A DNA stretch of 60,681 bases, from contig PKRE01000012.1 of NCBI GenBank assembly GCA_017577615.1, forward strand, positions 1 to 60,681, read 5' to 3'. Below the pieces are notes generated by a model, which was not told the DNA's origin, did not search any database, and saw only the letters and a list, made by a program, of their open reading frames with translations. This DNA is from Gammaproteobacteria bacterium (GTDB lineage: Bacteria > Pseudomonadota > Gammaproteobacteria > Steroidobacterales > Steroidobacteraceae). How positions within the stretch are numbered: the first letter of the stretch is position 1; every line of letters starts with the position of its first letter. Below, one piece after another: positions 1 through 9,725 of the stretch. The position numbers and the translations under genes were made by a program.

Positions 1-117
1 CACATCTCGGGCAAGATGCGCAAGAACTACATCCGCATCCTGACCGGCGATCAGGTGACCGTTGAGCTGACACCATACGATCTGACGAAGGGACGGATCG
101 TCTACCGCAGCCGCTAA
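1..117 (+). CDS. infA: Translation initiation factor IF-1, C-terminal part
   Basis: The first 38 codons of the window read as the end of IF-1 and finish KGRIVYRSR before TAA. IF-1 is a small S1/OB-fold protein that sits in the ribosomal A site during initiation and helps IF-2 and IF-3. The start lies outside the window, so only about half of the usual 72-residue protein is seen. A gene order of infA followed by convergent clpA is common in gammaproteobacteria. Identification rests on the conserved C-terminus and context and is firm despite the truncation. Confidence 0.93.
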   Translation, partial: HISGKMRKNYIRILTGDQVTVELTPYDLTKGRIVYRSR

Positions 118-195
118 TACGCGTGGCGAAGTGAGTCAGGGGCCGCGGGCTCCGGGCCACAGCCGGACGATCTGGTGGACAATCATGCGTCGATG

Positions 196-221
196 AAAAG
201 GCCGGCGAAAGCCGGCCTTTT
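196..221. terminator. Bidirectional intrinsic terminator between infA and clpA
   Basis: A perfect stem (AAAAGGCCGGC / GCCGGCCTTTT) closes a GAAA tetraloop and is followed by a T-rich run on the plus strand. The A-run on the other side gives a U-run for minus-strand transcripts. It therefore suits both infA and the convergent clpA. Confidence 0.9.
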
Positions 222-247
222 CATTTTCTTTCGATCGACCTTTGGGA

Positions 248-2524
248 TCAGCTGTCCTCCAAGAGCGGCTGCTCGTCTTTCGCCCGCGCGTCCACCTTCA
301 GCGTGTCGTCGGGCCCCACTGTGACGTAGGCATGCCCACCGTCGACCAGGCGGCCGAACAGCAGCTCCTCCGCGAGCGGGCGCTTGATCGATTCCTGGAT
401 GACGCGTGCCATGGGCCGCGCCCCCATCTTCGGATCGTAGCCCTTGCGCGCCAGCCATTCGCGGGCGGCATCGTCCACGTGCAGCTGAACGCCTTTCTGC
501 TCGAGCTGGGTCTCGACCTCGACGAGCATCTTGTCCACCACCCGCTGAATCGTGCGCGCATCGAGCGGGTTGAACTGGATGATGGCATCTAGGCGGTTGC
601 GGAACTCGGGAGAGAACAGCCGCTTGATCGCCTCCATCCCGTCGCTCGAGTGATCCTGCTGCGTAAAGCCGATGGACGGGCGGCTCATCTCGAACGCACC
701 GGCATTGGTCGTCATCACGATGATGACGTGACGGAAATCCGCCTTGCGGCCGTTGTTGTCCGTCAGCGTGCCATGGTCCATCACCTGCAGCAGCAGGTTG
801 AAAACGTCGGGGTGTGCCTTCTCGATCTCATCGAGCAACAGCACCGAGTGCGGATGCTTGTTGATGGCCTCTGTCAGCAAGCCGCCTTGATCGAAGCCGA
901 CGTAGCCCGGCGGTGCACCGATCAGACGGGACACCGTGTGACGCTCCATGTACTCCGACATGTCGAAGCGGATGAGTTCGACACCAAGCGCGATCGCCAG
1001 CTGGCGTGTCACCTCGGTCTTGCCGACACCGGTCGGACCCGCAAACAGGAACGAGCCGACGGGTTTGCGTTGGTCGCCCAGGCCAGAGCGCGACATCTTG
1101 ATTGCGGACGCGAGCGCCTCGATCGCGGCGTCCTGGCCGAAGATCACGAGCTTGAGGTTGCGCTCGAGATTGCGCAGCACGTCCTTATCGGACGTCGACA
1201 CGTTCTTCGGCGGGATGCGTGCGATACGCGCCACCACATCCTCGATCAGTTCCGTCGTGACGATCAGCTCCCGATCGGCTGGCGGCCTGAGACGCAGGCG
1301 AGCGCCAGCCTCGTCGATGACATCGATGGCTTTGTCGGGCAGCTGACGATCGTTGATGTGGCGCGCCGCCAGCTCCGCCGCGGCCTTAAGAGCCTCGTCG
1401 GAGTACTTCACCCCGTGATGCTCCTCGAAGCGCGGCCGTAGACCTTTCAAGATCTCGATCGTTTCCGGCACGGTCGGCTCGAGGATATCGATCTTCTGGA
1501 AGCGACGAGCGAGCGCGTGATCCTTCTCGAAGATGCCGCGGTACTCGCTGTAGGTCGTCGAGCCAATGCAGCGCAGCTCGCCGTTCGCGAGCGCAGGCTT
1601 GATGAGGTTGGAGGCATCCATGACGCCGCCCGAAGCCGCCCCAGCGCCGATCACGGTATGGATCTCGTCGATGAAGAGAATGGCGCCAGGAATTTTCTTC
1701 AGCTCGGCGAGCACGCTCTTCAGGCGCTTCTCGAAATCGCCACGGTACTTCGTCCCGGCAATCAGCGCGCCCATGTCGAGCGCGTATACCGTGCAGTCGG
1801 CGAGCACATCGGGCACCTTGTCCTCGACGATCATGCGCGCGAGGCCTTCGACGAGCGCCGTCTTGCCCACGCCAGCTTCGCCGACGTACAGCGGATTGTT
1901 CTTGCGTCGACGGCACAAAATCTCGATGGTGCGCTCGATCTCGAGCTCGCGTCCGATCAACGGATCGATGCGGCCCTCCATCGCCAGCTTGTTGAGGTTG
2001 GTCGTGTACTTCTCGAGCGCAGTGCCGCCTTCCACGTCACGATCGGTGTCAGTGCCTGAAGACGCCTCGTCCTTCTCGGCGCGATCGTCTGCGATCTTCG
2101 ACAAGCCGTGCGAGATGTAATTGACCACATCGAGCCGCGCCACGTCTTGCATCGACAGCAAGTACGCAGCGTGCGAATGCTTCTCGCTGAAGATTGCCAC
2201 CAGCACGTTCGCCGCCGTGACTTCCTTCTTGCCGCTCGACTGCACGTGGAAGACCGCACGTTGCAGGACACGCTGGAAGCCGAGTGTCGGCTGGACCTCG
2301 CGGTCGTCGTCGTCCTTCAAGCGCGGCGTTGTCTGGTCGATGAAGTCCTTGAGGTCCTTGCGCAGGCGCGCAACGTCTGCACCGCACGCGCGCAGGATCT
2401 CCCGCACCTTCGGCGTGTCCACGATCGCGAGCAACAGATGCTCCACGGTCATGAACTCGTGCCGCGCCTCGCGGGCCGCCTGAAATGCTTCGTTGAGGCA
2501 GATTTCGAGTTCGCTGCTTAACAC
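248..2524 (-). CDS. clpA: ATP-dependent Clp protease ATP-binding subunit ClpA
   Basis: ClpA is the AAA+ unfoldase that feeds substrates to ClpP and, through ClpS, N-degron proteins. An N-terminal Clp_N repeat domain starts VLSSELEICLNEAF. Two AAA+ modules follow, with Walker A GEAGVGKT near residue 215 and GPTGVGKT near 495, and Walker B LFIDEIH and LLLDEIEKAH. I place the start at a GTG (2524) preceded by GGTGAG nine bases upstream. This gives 758 residues, the same length as E. coli ClpA. A longer in-frame reading from 2593 adds 23 residues unlike the family. It lies 132 bp downstream of clpS on the same strand and is probably co-transcribed with it. Confidence 0.97.
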   Translation of the reverse strand: MLSSELEICLNEAFQAAREARHEFMTVEHLLLAIVDTPKVREILRACGADVARLRKDLKDFIDQTTPRLKDDDDREVQPTLGFQRVLQRAVFHVQSSGKKEVTAANVLVAIFSEKHSHAAYLLSMQDVARLDVVNYISHGLSKIADDRAEKDEASSGTDTDRDVEGGTALEKYTTNLNKLAMEGRIDPLIGRELEIERTIEILCRRRKNNPLYVGEAGVGKTALVEGLARMIVEDKVPDVLADCTVYALDMGALIAGTKYRGDFEKRLKSVLAELKKIPGAILFIDEIHTVIGAGAASGGVMDASNLIKPALANGELRCIGSTTYSEYRGIFEKDHALARRFQKIDILEPTVPETIEILKGLRPRFEEHHGVKYSDEALKAAAELAARHINDRQLPDKAIDVIDEAGARLRLRPPADRELIVTTELIEDVVARIARIPPKNVSTSDKDVLRNLERNLKLVIFGQDAAIEALASAIKMSRSGLGDQRKPVGSFLFAGPTGVGKTEVTRQLAIALGVELIRFDMSEYMERHTVSRLIGAPPGYVGFDQGGLLTEAINKHPHSVLLLDEIEKAHPDVFNLLLQVMDHGTLTDNNGRKADFRHVIIVMTTNAGAFEMSRPSIGFTQQDHSSDGMEAIKRLFSPEFRNRLDAIIQFNPLDARTIQRVVDKMLVEVETQLEQKGVQLHVDDAAREWLARKGYDPKMGARPMARVIQESIKRPLAEELLFGRLVDGGHAYVTVGPDDTLKVDARAKDEQPLLEDS

Positions 2525-2656
2525 TGAACAAATCTCACCGTAAGGCTGGACGGGCTGTCGCGCGTGCACAAGGCTCCGTCTTCGCCGTGGCACTGGCGCT
2601 GTGCGATATGAGACTCAGTGAGAGGGGGGGTTTGTTCCGCACCGACCTCATTACAC

Positions 2657-2980
2657 TCAAGCCTCCTCCATCGTGCACAGCAATGGGTGCTGATGTTGGC
2701 GGGCGTAGGTTGTCACTTGGGCAACCTTCGTCTCGGCGATCTCATACGTGTACACGCCGCACACGCCCTTGCCCTTCGTATGGACCTCGAGCATCACGCG
2801 TGTCGCAGTCGTCCGATCCATACCAAAGATACGCTCGAGCACGTCGACGACGAACTCCATCGGAGTGTAGTCGTCGTTCAGCAAGACGACCTGGTACAGC
2901 GGCGGACGTTTCAGTCGCGGCTCCGCCTCCTCTGTCACCAGCTCGCGGTCATGGTCATATCGTGCGCTGTGTTCCGTCAT
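2657..2980 (-). CDS. clpS: ATP-dependent Clp protease adaptor ClpS
   Basis: ClpS binds N-end-rule degrons and delivers them to ClpA in the cytoplasm. The core motif LLNDDYTPMEFVVDVLE and the following HTKGKGVCGVYTYEIAETK are diagnostic. The protein is 107 residues from ATG 2980. A GTG immediately before it (2983) would add one residue. A strong promoter (TTGTAT, 17-bp spacer, TATAAA) lies just upstream at 3010-3038. clpA follows downstream, the standard ClpAPS arrangement. Confidence 0.97.
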   Translation of the reverse strand: MTEHSARYDHDRELVTEEAEPRLKRPPLYQVVLLNDDYTPMEFVVDVLERIFGMDRTTATRVMLEVHTKGKGVCGVYTYEIAETKVAQVTTYARQHQHPLLCTMEEA

Positions 2981-3009
2981 CACGTCCGACGCATCTTCGC
3001 TTTCGCATC

Positions 3010-3038
3010 TTTATAGGGGGGAAAGGCACACAATACAA
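3010..3038 (-). promoter_or_regulatory. Predicted sigma70 promoter of clpS-clpA
   Basis: Read on the minus strand, TTGTAT and TATAAA are separated by exactly 17 bp, about 30 bp from the clpS start codon. The predicted leader is only about 20 nt. Confidence 0.7.
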
Positions 3039-3241
3039 GGCGGCATCCCACGCAACGATCCGCACTGCTAGCAAGTTCGTGGCGCACGGCAAATCGGTGG
3101 GACCCGCCGGCGTGACCAACTCGCCGGCTCGGCCACGGACACTTCAGAAGCGTCGCGTTGGTAGCTCATCGGGCGGCCTGGTTTCCGCAGCCCGGCAGGC
3201 ATTGCGAGCCGCAGACTGACTGTGATGCTGCTGACAGTCTC

Positions 3242-3271
3242 TTGTGACTTCTTCGTGCGACTCCTTATTAT
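3242..3271 (+). promoter_or_regulatory. Predicted sigma70 promoter of the gsp operon
   Basis: TTGTGA and TATTAT are spaced by 18 bp, about 65 bp upstream of gspC. The rest of the 2981-3336 clpS/gspC divergent region shows no gene. Confidence 0.6.
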
Positions 3272-3336
3272 GGTGCGTTATGGTGCAACTGCCTCGAGTC
3301 GCTGCTCCGTTCTTCACGCATCCGCCACACCAGTAA

Positions 3337-4254
3337 ATGTCCCTTTCTGCCAGTCTGCAGGAGCTTCGTAGCCAATCGCCACAGCAATGGCTGGATCGCG
3401 CGGCGCGTACCCTTCCCCAAGTGCTGTCGGGGGTTCTAGTCGTAGCAATCGCCTGGCAGCTCGTTCAGCTCACATGGCACCTTCTCGAGCCGGCACCGGA
3501 CCTCGGTGGCGGAGCGATCGTGCCGTCGGCCACCGTGGCCGAACGCCCGAAGGGTGTGGACGTGCAGGCGATCGTCAACGCCAAGCTCTTCGGGACCGCC
3601 CCCACCGGGACACCCGCAGTCGGCACGGCCCCTGAGACGCAGCTCAGTTTGGTGCTCTCCGCAGTTTTCGCCGCCGATGAGCCCGAGAAGGGGCTCGCCA
3701 TCATCGGCGAGTCGCCCCAGCAGACGAAGGTTTACGCCGTCGGCGACACCATCCGGTCGGGCATTCGACTGCATGCGGTCTATCCGGACCGGGTGATTCT
3801 GAACCGCGGCGGGGCGCTCGAGACGCTCGCGTTGCCTAAGCGCAGCATGATGCCCGTCGCAGCCCGCCCGGCACCGTCTGCGCCGCAGCCGAACCGCTTC
3901 GCCGAAAACTTCCGGCGCGTGGCCGAGACGAACCCCCAGGCCTTCGCCGAGATCGTGCGACCTCAGCCGGTTTTCGCGAACGGGGTGCAACGGGGCTACC
4001 GGGTCTACCCTGGCCGCAATCGGCAACAGTTCGCCAGACTCGGCTTACAGCCGGGAGACTTAGTCCTCGCAATCAACGGCACGCCGCTCGATGATCCGCA
4101 GCGCGGTATGGAGATTTTCAACACGATCGGCACCTCCGATCGAGTGCAGCTGACGATCGAGCGCAACGGTGAGCCCCAGGAAATCACGGTGAACACGGCG
4201 CAGATCACTTTGCCCGACGTCGATACGGCGCCTTCCGGCGAGCAAGACCAATAG
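3337..4254 (+). CDS. gspC: Type II secretion system protein GspC
   Basis: GspC is the inner-membrane clamp protein that links the assembly platform to the secretin GspD. A short cytoplasmic N-terminus is followed by one membrane segment (about residues 28-50). Next come a homology region around VDVQAIVNAKLFGTAP and a C-terminal PDZ domain (GYRVYPGRNRQQFARLGL, then PGDLVLAINGTPLDD). Length 305 residues is typical. It is first in a same-strand gspC-D-E-F run. Its stop lies 109 bp before gspD, and I see no second promoter in that gap. Call is based on architecture plus neighbours. Confidence 0.93.
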   Translation: MSLSASLQELRSQSPQQWLDRAARTLPQVLSGVLVVAIAWQLVQLTWHLLEPAPDLGGGAIVPSATVAERPKGVDVQAIVNAKLFGTAPTGTPAVGTAPETQLSLVLSAVFAADEPEKGLAIIGESPQQTKVYAVGDTIRSGIRLHAVYPDRVILNRGGALETLALPKRSMMPVAARPAPSAPQPNRFAENFRRVAETNPQAFAEIVRPQPVFANGVQRGYRVYPGRNRQQFARLGLQPGDLVLAINGTPLDDPQRGMEIFNTIGTSDRVQLTIERNGEPQEITVNTAQITLPDVDTAPSGEQDQ

Positions 4255-4363
4255 GAGCTCGAGCCATGCCTTGCACTGCAGCTCGCCGGATCGCGACCTC
4301 TGTCGTATCACGTCGCGGCCCGTCGGCTTTCAATAGAGGGCTAGAGTTCTGGATGGACGCCCA

Positions 4364-6520
4364 ATGACGCTCTGGAAAAACAACAACGCACGTCGACGCG
4401 TGCGGAATGCGGCATGGGGTGTGCTGTGCCTGCTGGCGTGGACCGCAGCATCCGCCCAGCAGACGATCACACCTGCATTCCGTGACGCCGACATCACCCA
4501 GATCATCGAGGCGGTGAGCACGATCACCGGCAAGACGTTCATCGTCGACCCGCGCGTGCGGGCGAACGTGACGATTCTGTCCAGCACCCCGATGACGCCG
4601 GAAGCGTTCTATCAGGCGTTTCTTTCGATTCTTCAGGTGCACGGCTTCATGGCCGTCGAGTCGGGCAACGTCACGAAGATCCTGCCCGACGCGAACGCGC
4701 GCCAAGTTCCTGCCAACGATCTGCCGGCCAGTGTCAGCCCGACATCCGATGAGATCGTCACGCAGGTCATCGAAGTCCGAAACATCAACGCTGCTCAGCT
4801 CGTGCCGAGTCTGCGGCCGCTGATCCCGCAGCAAGGCCATCTTGCCTATATCCCTGGCACGAACACGCTGGTCATCTCCGACCGGGCAAGCAACGTGCAC
4901 CGGCTCATGCGCATCATCGCGCGGCTGGATCGGGCTGGGGATGACGAGATCGACGTCATTCGACTCGAGAACGCGAGCGCAGCGGAAATCGTGCGTGTCG
5001 TGAATACGCTGTTCGCCGGTCGGGCCGGGGCACAACAAGGCGCTGATTCTGCCAACACGGTCAAAGTCGTCGCCGACGATCGAACCAACAGCGTGCTCAT
5101 CTCCGGTGAGCAATCGCAACGGCTGCGCATGCGTGCGCTCATCACGCACCTCGACACACCGCTCGAGACCGGCGGCGATACGCAGGTGCGTTATCTCGAG
5201 TACGCCGACGCCGAAGCGCTCGCTGCCAAGCTTAAAGAGCAGGTCCAAGGCATCGTTCAGGCCGCAGGACAAGGTGGTCAACAGCAGGGCCAAGCGTCCC
5301 AAGCCGAGCGCAGCGTCACGATCTGGGCGGACCCTCAGAACAATGCGCTCGTCGTCACTGCACCGCCCAAGATCATGCGCCAGATCATGTCGATCGTAGA
5401 CAAGCTCGACATTCGCCGCGCGCAGGTGCAGGTCGAAGCAATTCTCGTGGAAATCACCGCAACCAAGGCTTCTGAGCTCGGCATCAATTGGGCAATTGAC
5501 GGCACGAATTCCAACTCCACCGTGCCGATCGGAACCTTCAATCAACCGGTCGGCGGCACCAGCATCCTGGACATCATTCAAGGTATCGCGAACCCCGAGA
5601 ACATTCCCGCGGGTGCGCTCCGAGGCGTCACGCTGGGCGCAGGGCGTTTCCGCGACAACGGCACGAACTTTGCTGTACTGCTGCGCGCGCTACGCGGCGA
5701 CGGCAACAGCAACATCATTTCCACTCCTTCCATCGTCACGCTCGACAACGAGGAAGCAGAGATCAAGGTGGCCCAAGAGGTCCCCTTCATCACCGGACAG
5801 TATGCGGCGACTGGCGCCACACCCGGCGGCACGAACTTCATCAACCCCTTCACGACCATTCAGCGGGAAGAGGTCGGCAACATCTTGAAGATCACCCCGC
5901 AGATCAATCGCGGCGACACCGTGCTGCTCAAGATCGAGCAAGAGTCCTCGTCGCTGAGCCAAGGTGTCGAGGGCGCCGTCGACCTCATCACCAACAAGCG
6001 CACGATCTCAACCAAGGTCATGGTCGAAGACGGCGGCATCATCGTCCTCGGCGGCCTCATCGACGACGTTGCGCGTGAGAGCGAGAACCGCTTCCCGATC
6101 CTCGGCTCCGTGCCGATCATCGGGGAACTGTTCAAGACGAGGAGCGGTCAGACTGAAAAACGCAATCTCATGGTGTTCATCCGTCCGACGATTTTGCGTG
6201 ACGGTGTGCAGGCAGCCATCGAGACCAACGCCAAGTACAACCTCCTACGCGATCAGCAGCTACGCCGCGGCACGAGAGTGTCACTGCTTCCGGGCGAACG
6301 TCAGCCTACGCTGCCACCGATCGAAGAGCTGTCGCGTTACGCGGACCCGACGGCCGGTTCGACGCCCCCCGCTCCCGGCACGGATCGCACGCGAATCATC
6401 CCTGTGCAGCCGCAGGCGCCCGTCGACACGCAACCGCAGCCCGACGAGGGTGACTCGCCCGAGCCGCGTAACGTGCCAACACCGGAATCAACACAGGAGT
6501 TGCGTCCCCGATCGCAATGA
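4364..6520 (+). CDS. gspD: Type II secretion system secretin GspD
   Basis: GspD forms the outer-membrane secretin channel. A signal peptide (WGVLCLLAWTAASAQQ) precedes the N0 domain (ADITQIIEAVSTITGKTFIV). N1-N3 ring-building domains follow, including VVADDRTNSVLISG. The secretin core has VPFITGQYAATG and VMVEDGGIIVLGGLI, with IPILGSVP-type and RNLMVFIRPTI motifs. The 718-residue length is normal. A Pro/Thr-rich tail of about 100 residues ends the protein and may be the pilotin or S-domain region. Second gene of the gsp cluster. Confidence 0.97.
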   Translation: MTLWKNNNARRRVRNAAWGVLCLLAWTAASAQQTITPAFRDADITQIIEAVSTITGKTFIVDPRVRANVTILSSTPMTPEAFYQAFLSILQVHGFMAVESGNVTKILPDANARQVPANDLPASVSPTSDEIVTQVIEVRNINAAQLVPSLRPLIPQQGHLAYIPGTNTLVISDRASNVHRLMRIIARLDRAGDDEIDVIRLENASAAEIVRVVNTLFAGRAGAQQGADSANTVKVVADDRTNSVLISGEQSQRLRMRALITHLDTPLETGGDTQVRYLEYADAEALAAKLKEQVQGIVQAAGQGGQQQGQASQAERSVTIWADPQNNALVVTAPPKIMRQIMSIVDKLDIRRAQVQVEAILVEITATKASELGINWAIDGTNSNSTVPIGTFNQPVGGTSILDIIQGIANPENIPAGALRGVTLGAGRFRDNGTNFAVLLRALRGDGNSNIISTPSIVTLDNEEAEIKVAQEVPFITGQYAATGATPGGTNFINPFTTIQREEVGNILKITPQINRGDTVLLKIEQESSSLSQGVEGAVDLITNKRTISTKVMVEDGGIIVLGGLIDDVARESENRFPILGSVPIIGELFKTRSGQTEKRNLMVFIRPTILRDGVQAAIETNAKYNLLRDQQLRRGTRVSLLPGERQPTLPPIEELSRYADPTAGSTPPAPGTDRTRIIPVQPQAPVDTQPQPDEGDSPEPRNVPTPESTQELRPRSQ

Positions 6521-6605
6521 ACACAATCCGAGACGCTGGCGCGCCAAGCGCATGTCTTCGAGCGCGCGGTCGTATTGCTGAGGCGCTCGCGATCCAAGGA
6601 GTTTC

Positions 6606-8141
6606 ATGAGCGCACAAGTCGAAGCTCAGCCGCTGCCAAAGGCACTCGAGCAAGCCGCGTCCGGACTCGCGGCTGCCGAGCCGCACCGATTCACGTTTGC
6701 TTTCTGCAAGCGCCACGGCGTGCTGATCGACAAGATCAACGCGGATTCGGCCGAAGGGGTCTATCGTGCCGGCGCTCAACCGTCGAGCATCGCAGAGGTA
6801 CGTCGAGTGCTCGGCAAGCCGCTGCAGCTACGACGGGTGGACAGCGACACCTTCGATCGGCTGCTGCGCGAGCACTATGAAGGCGGCACGAATACCGCTT
6901 TCCAGATGGTCGGCGGCATGGACGACTACACCGACCTCGCCCATCTCGCGCAAGATCTGCCCGAGCCCTCCGACCTGCTGGAAAGCGACGACCAAGCGCC
7001 GATTATTCGGCTGATCAATGCGATCTTGACGCAAGCCGTCAAAGAGAACGCGTCCGACATCCACATCGAGCCCTTCGAGAACCGGCTCGTGGTGCGCTTT
7101 CGCGTCGACGGCGTGCTGCGCGAAGTGCTGCAATCGAAGCGCGCGGTCGCCTCGCTCATTGTGTCGCGGATCAAGGTGATGTCGAAGCTCGACATCGCAG
7201 AAAAGCGCCTCCCGCAAGACGGCCGCATCTCACTGCGTATCGCCGGGCGTGCAGTCGACGTACGCGTTTCGACAATCCCCGCCGGCCACGGCGAGCGTGT
7301 CGTTCTGCGTCTGCTGGACAAGCAAGCTGGACGGCTCGAGCTCCATGCGCTCGGCATGGATCCGCGCACTCAGCGCCTAGTCGACGAGCTCATCCATCGC
7401 CCGCACGGGATCATCCTGGTCACGGGTCCGACCGGCTCGGGCAAGACGACCACGCTTTACTCGGCACTCGAGCGGATCAACGATAACACTCGCAACATCA
7501 TGACCGTCGAGGACCCGATCGAGTACTACATCGACGGCATCGGTCAGACGCAGGTCAACACGAAGGTCGAAATGACGTTCGCGCGCGGCTTGCGTGCCAT
7601 CCTGCGTCAGGACCCGGACGTCGTGATGATCGGTGAGATACGCGATCTCGAGACGGCGCAGATCGCCGTTCAAGCCTCACTGACCGGCCACCTCGTGCTC
7701 TCGACCTTGCACACCAACACCGCTGTCGGCGCGGTCACACGCTTGCGCGACATGGGTGTCGAGCCGTTCCTGCTCTCGTCGAGCTTGATCGGCGTGCTCG
7801 CCCAGCGGCTGGTGCGAGTGCTCAATCCCGAGACGAAAATTCCGTACCAAGCGGGTGAATATGAGCGACGTCTGCTCAACCTGCCGCCGGATGCACCCTC
7901 GCCCACCCTCTACCGTCCAGGCAACGATCCGAATCACGGTTTCAAGGGCCGCACGGGTATTTACGAGCTGGTCCTGGTCGATGAGACGATGCGCACCATG
8001 ATCCACGACGGCGCGAGTGAGCACGAGCTCGAACGCTATGCGCGTACGTTGACGCCGAGCATCCGTGACGACGGCCGCGCCAAGATCCTTGCTGGCATTA
8101 CCACGATCGAGGAAGTGCTGCGCGTGACACGGGAGGACTGA
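6606..8141 (+). CDS. gspE: Type II secretion ATPase GspE, without the tetracysteine motif
   Basis: GspE is the cytoplasmic ATPase that drives pseudopilus assembly. Walker A is GPTGSGKTTTLYSAL, with a QDPDVVMIGEIRDLETA Walker B/Asp-box and a LVLSTLHTNTA His box. AGGAG lies four bases before ATG 6606. Family members usually carry two CxxC pairs in the C-terminal subdomain. Here the first pair reads LNPET (from residue 406) and the second reads GNDPN (from 439), so all four cysteines are absent and no zinc site is expected. Length is 511 residues. Confidence 0.96.
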   Translation: MSAQVEAQPLPKALEQAASGLAAAEPHRFTFAFCKRHGVLIDKINADSAEGVYRAGAQPSSIAEVRRVLGKPLQLRRVDSDTFDRLLREHYEGGTNTAFQMVGGMDDYTDLAHLAQDLPEPSDLLESDDQAPIIRLINAILTQAVKENASDIHIEPFENRLVVRFRVDGVLREVLQSKRAVASLIVSRIKVMSKLDIAEKRLPQDGRISLRIAGRAVDVRVSTIPAGHGERVVLRLLDKQAGRLELHALGMDPRTQRLVDELIHRPHGIILVTGPTGSGKTTTLYSALERINDNTRNIMTVEDPIEYYIDGIGQTQVNTKVEMTFARGLRAILRQDPDVVMIGEIRDLETAQIAVQASLTGHLVLSTLHTNTAVGAVTRLRDMGVEPFLLSSSLIGVLAQRLVRVLNPETKIPYQAGEYERRLLNLPPDAPSPTLYRPGNDPNHGFKGRTGIYELVLVDETMRTMIHDGASEHELERYARTLTPSIRDDGRAKILAGITTIEEVLRVTRED

Positions 8142-8303
8142 CTGGGCTTGAGGCTGAAACTGGGGGCTCGAGCGAAAAACCTCGGTACACTTGCTCGGGT
8201 CATGAAGCGCAGTTGACTTCCACGCGAGAACAATGAGAGTCGCTGACAGTGATCTAGCCGTCGGTGCGCATCGGGCGACTCCCGCTAGCGTGCCCGCCCG
8301 CGT

Positions 8304-8347
8304 TGCGTGCTCGTCCCAGTCCCCGACCTCCAGTCCCCAGTCCTGCT
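8304..8347. repeat. Heptad repeat just upstream of gspF
   Basis: Units such as CCCAGTC, CCCGACC and TCCAGTC repeat with a period near seven bases and reach the base before the gspF ATG. No Shine-Dalgarno is visible in front of gspF. Confidence 0.6.
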
Positions 8348-8348
8348 G

Positions 8349-9563
8349 ATGGCGGCCTTCGAATACATCGCACTCGATTCCAGCGGACGCGAACGCAAAG
8401 GCGTTCTGGAGGGCGATACCGCGCGTCAGGTTCGTCAGCTGCTGCGCGAGCAGAACCTGTTGCCGGTCCGTGTCACGGAAGTGTCACAAACCGAGCGCCG
8501 GGGCAAGCTTACGTTCTCGCTGCGCCGAGGCGTCTCCGCCGCGGACCTGGCCCTCCTGACGCGCCAGCTCGCCACGCTCGTCCGCTCCGGCTTGCCGCTC
8601 GAGGAAGCACTGCTCGCGGCCTCGGAGCAATCGGAAAAACCTCGCGTCCGCACCATCGTCATGGGTGTGCGGGCGAAGGTGATGGAAGGCCATTCCCTCG
8701 CCGACGGTCTCGCGGAGTTTCCTGCAGTCTTCCCGGAGCTCTATCGCGCCACCGTCGCCGCGGGCGAGCAATCGGGGCATCTGGATACGGTCCTCGAGCG
8801 GCTCGCAGACTACACGGAAAGCCGCGAGCAGCTTCGCAGCCGCACGATCAACGCGATGCTGTATCCCGTCTTGCTGTTCAGCGTCTGCATCCTGATCGTG
8901 TTTATGCTGCTGACATTCGTCGTACCCAAAATAGTGCGGCAGTTCGAAAGCTCGAAGCAGGAGCTGCCAGTGCTCACACAGGCGTTGATCGGCCTGTCCG
9001 ATTTCATTCGGGATTGGGGCTGGGTGCTGCTCGGCGGCATCGTGCTCGCGGCAGTGCTGTTCTCGCGCTGGTTACGCGACCGCAACGCGCGCCGGCGCTT
9101 CCACGCGCTGCTGCTGCGCCTGCCTCTCGTCGGCAAGGTCGTGCGGGGCACGAACAGCGCGCGCTTTGCCCGCACGTTCGCGACGCTCACATCGAGCGCA
9201 GTGCCGGTCCTCGAGGCGCTGCGGATCGCCGGCGAGGTTGTCACCAATTTACCGATGCGCGATGCGATCGAGGTCGCTGCCGCGCGGGTACGCGAAGGTG
9301 CGCCGATCGGTAAGTCCCTCGGCGCCTCGAAGATCTTCCCGCCGATGATGATCCACCTCATCGCCAGCGGCGAGACCAGCGGCAACCTCGAGGCCATGCT
9401 CGACCGCGCCGCGGCGAACCAGGAGCACGAGATGGACGCGATCCTGGGGGCGGTCGTCGGCCTGCTCGGACCGGTGATGATCCTCGTGATGGGCGGGCTC
9501 GTACTATTGATCGTGCTCGCGATGCTGCTGCCGATCTTCCAAATGAACGAGCTCATTGCCTGA
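8349..9563 (+). CDS. gspF: Type II secretion system inner-membrane protein GspF
   Basis: GspF is the polytopic platform protein contacting GspE and GspL. It begins MAAFEYIALDSSGRERKGVL, the classic GspF N-terminus, which fixes the start at ATG 8349. Two GspF domains each hold a G-x-P-L/V-E-A-L signature (SGLPLEEALLAASEQ; SAVPVLEALRIAGEV), and there are three membrane segments. Length 404 residues is standard. The remaining pseudopilin and platform genes (gspG onward) do not follow, so they must lie elsewhere in the genome. Confidence 0.96.
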   Translation: MAAFEYIALDSSGRERKGVLEGDTARQVRQLLREQNLLPVRVTEVSQTERRGKLTFSLRRGVSAADLALLTRQLATLVRSGLPLEEALLAASEQSEKPRVRTIVMGVRAKVMEGHSLADGLAEFPAVFPELYRATVAAGEQSGHLDTVLERLADYTESREQLRSRTINAMLYPVLLFSVCILIVFMLLTFVVPKIVRQFESSKQELPVLTQALIGLSDFIRDWGWVLLGGIVLAAVLFSRWLRDRNARRRFHALLLRLPLVGKVVRGTNSARFARTFATLTSSAVPVLEALRIAGEVVTNLPMRDAIEVAAARVREGAPIGKSLGASKIFPPMMIHLIASGETSGNLEAMLDRAAANQEHEMDAILGAVVGLLGPVMILVMGGLVLLIVLAMLLPIFQMNELIA

Positions 9564-9725
9564 GCTCGGCGACCTGACGTAACGCCTCGGTACCGTTCGC
9601 CCGGCCGGTCTGTCCACCTCGAGCGGTCCCAATACTCCCCTCTTGCCGCCGTTCTCGCTTGTGCTTATATACGCCGTCGTCAGCAAACGGTTCGTTCAAC
9701 GGAAAACAGTAGCGACATTGGCGCG

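Noticed and set aside
4205..5581. 458-codon open frame antisense to gspD
   Set aside because: It mirrors the GC-rich codon pattern of gspD and has no family features; a shadow frame.
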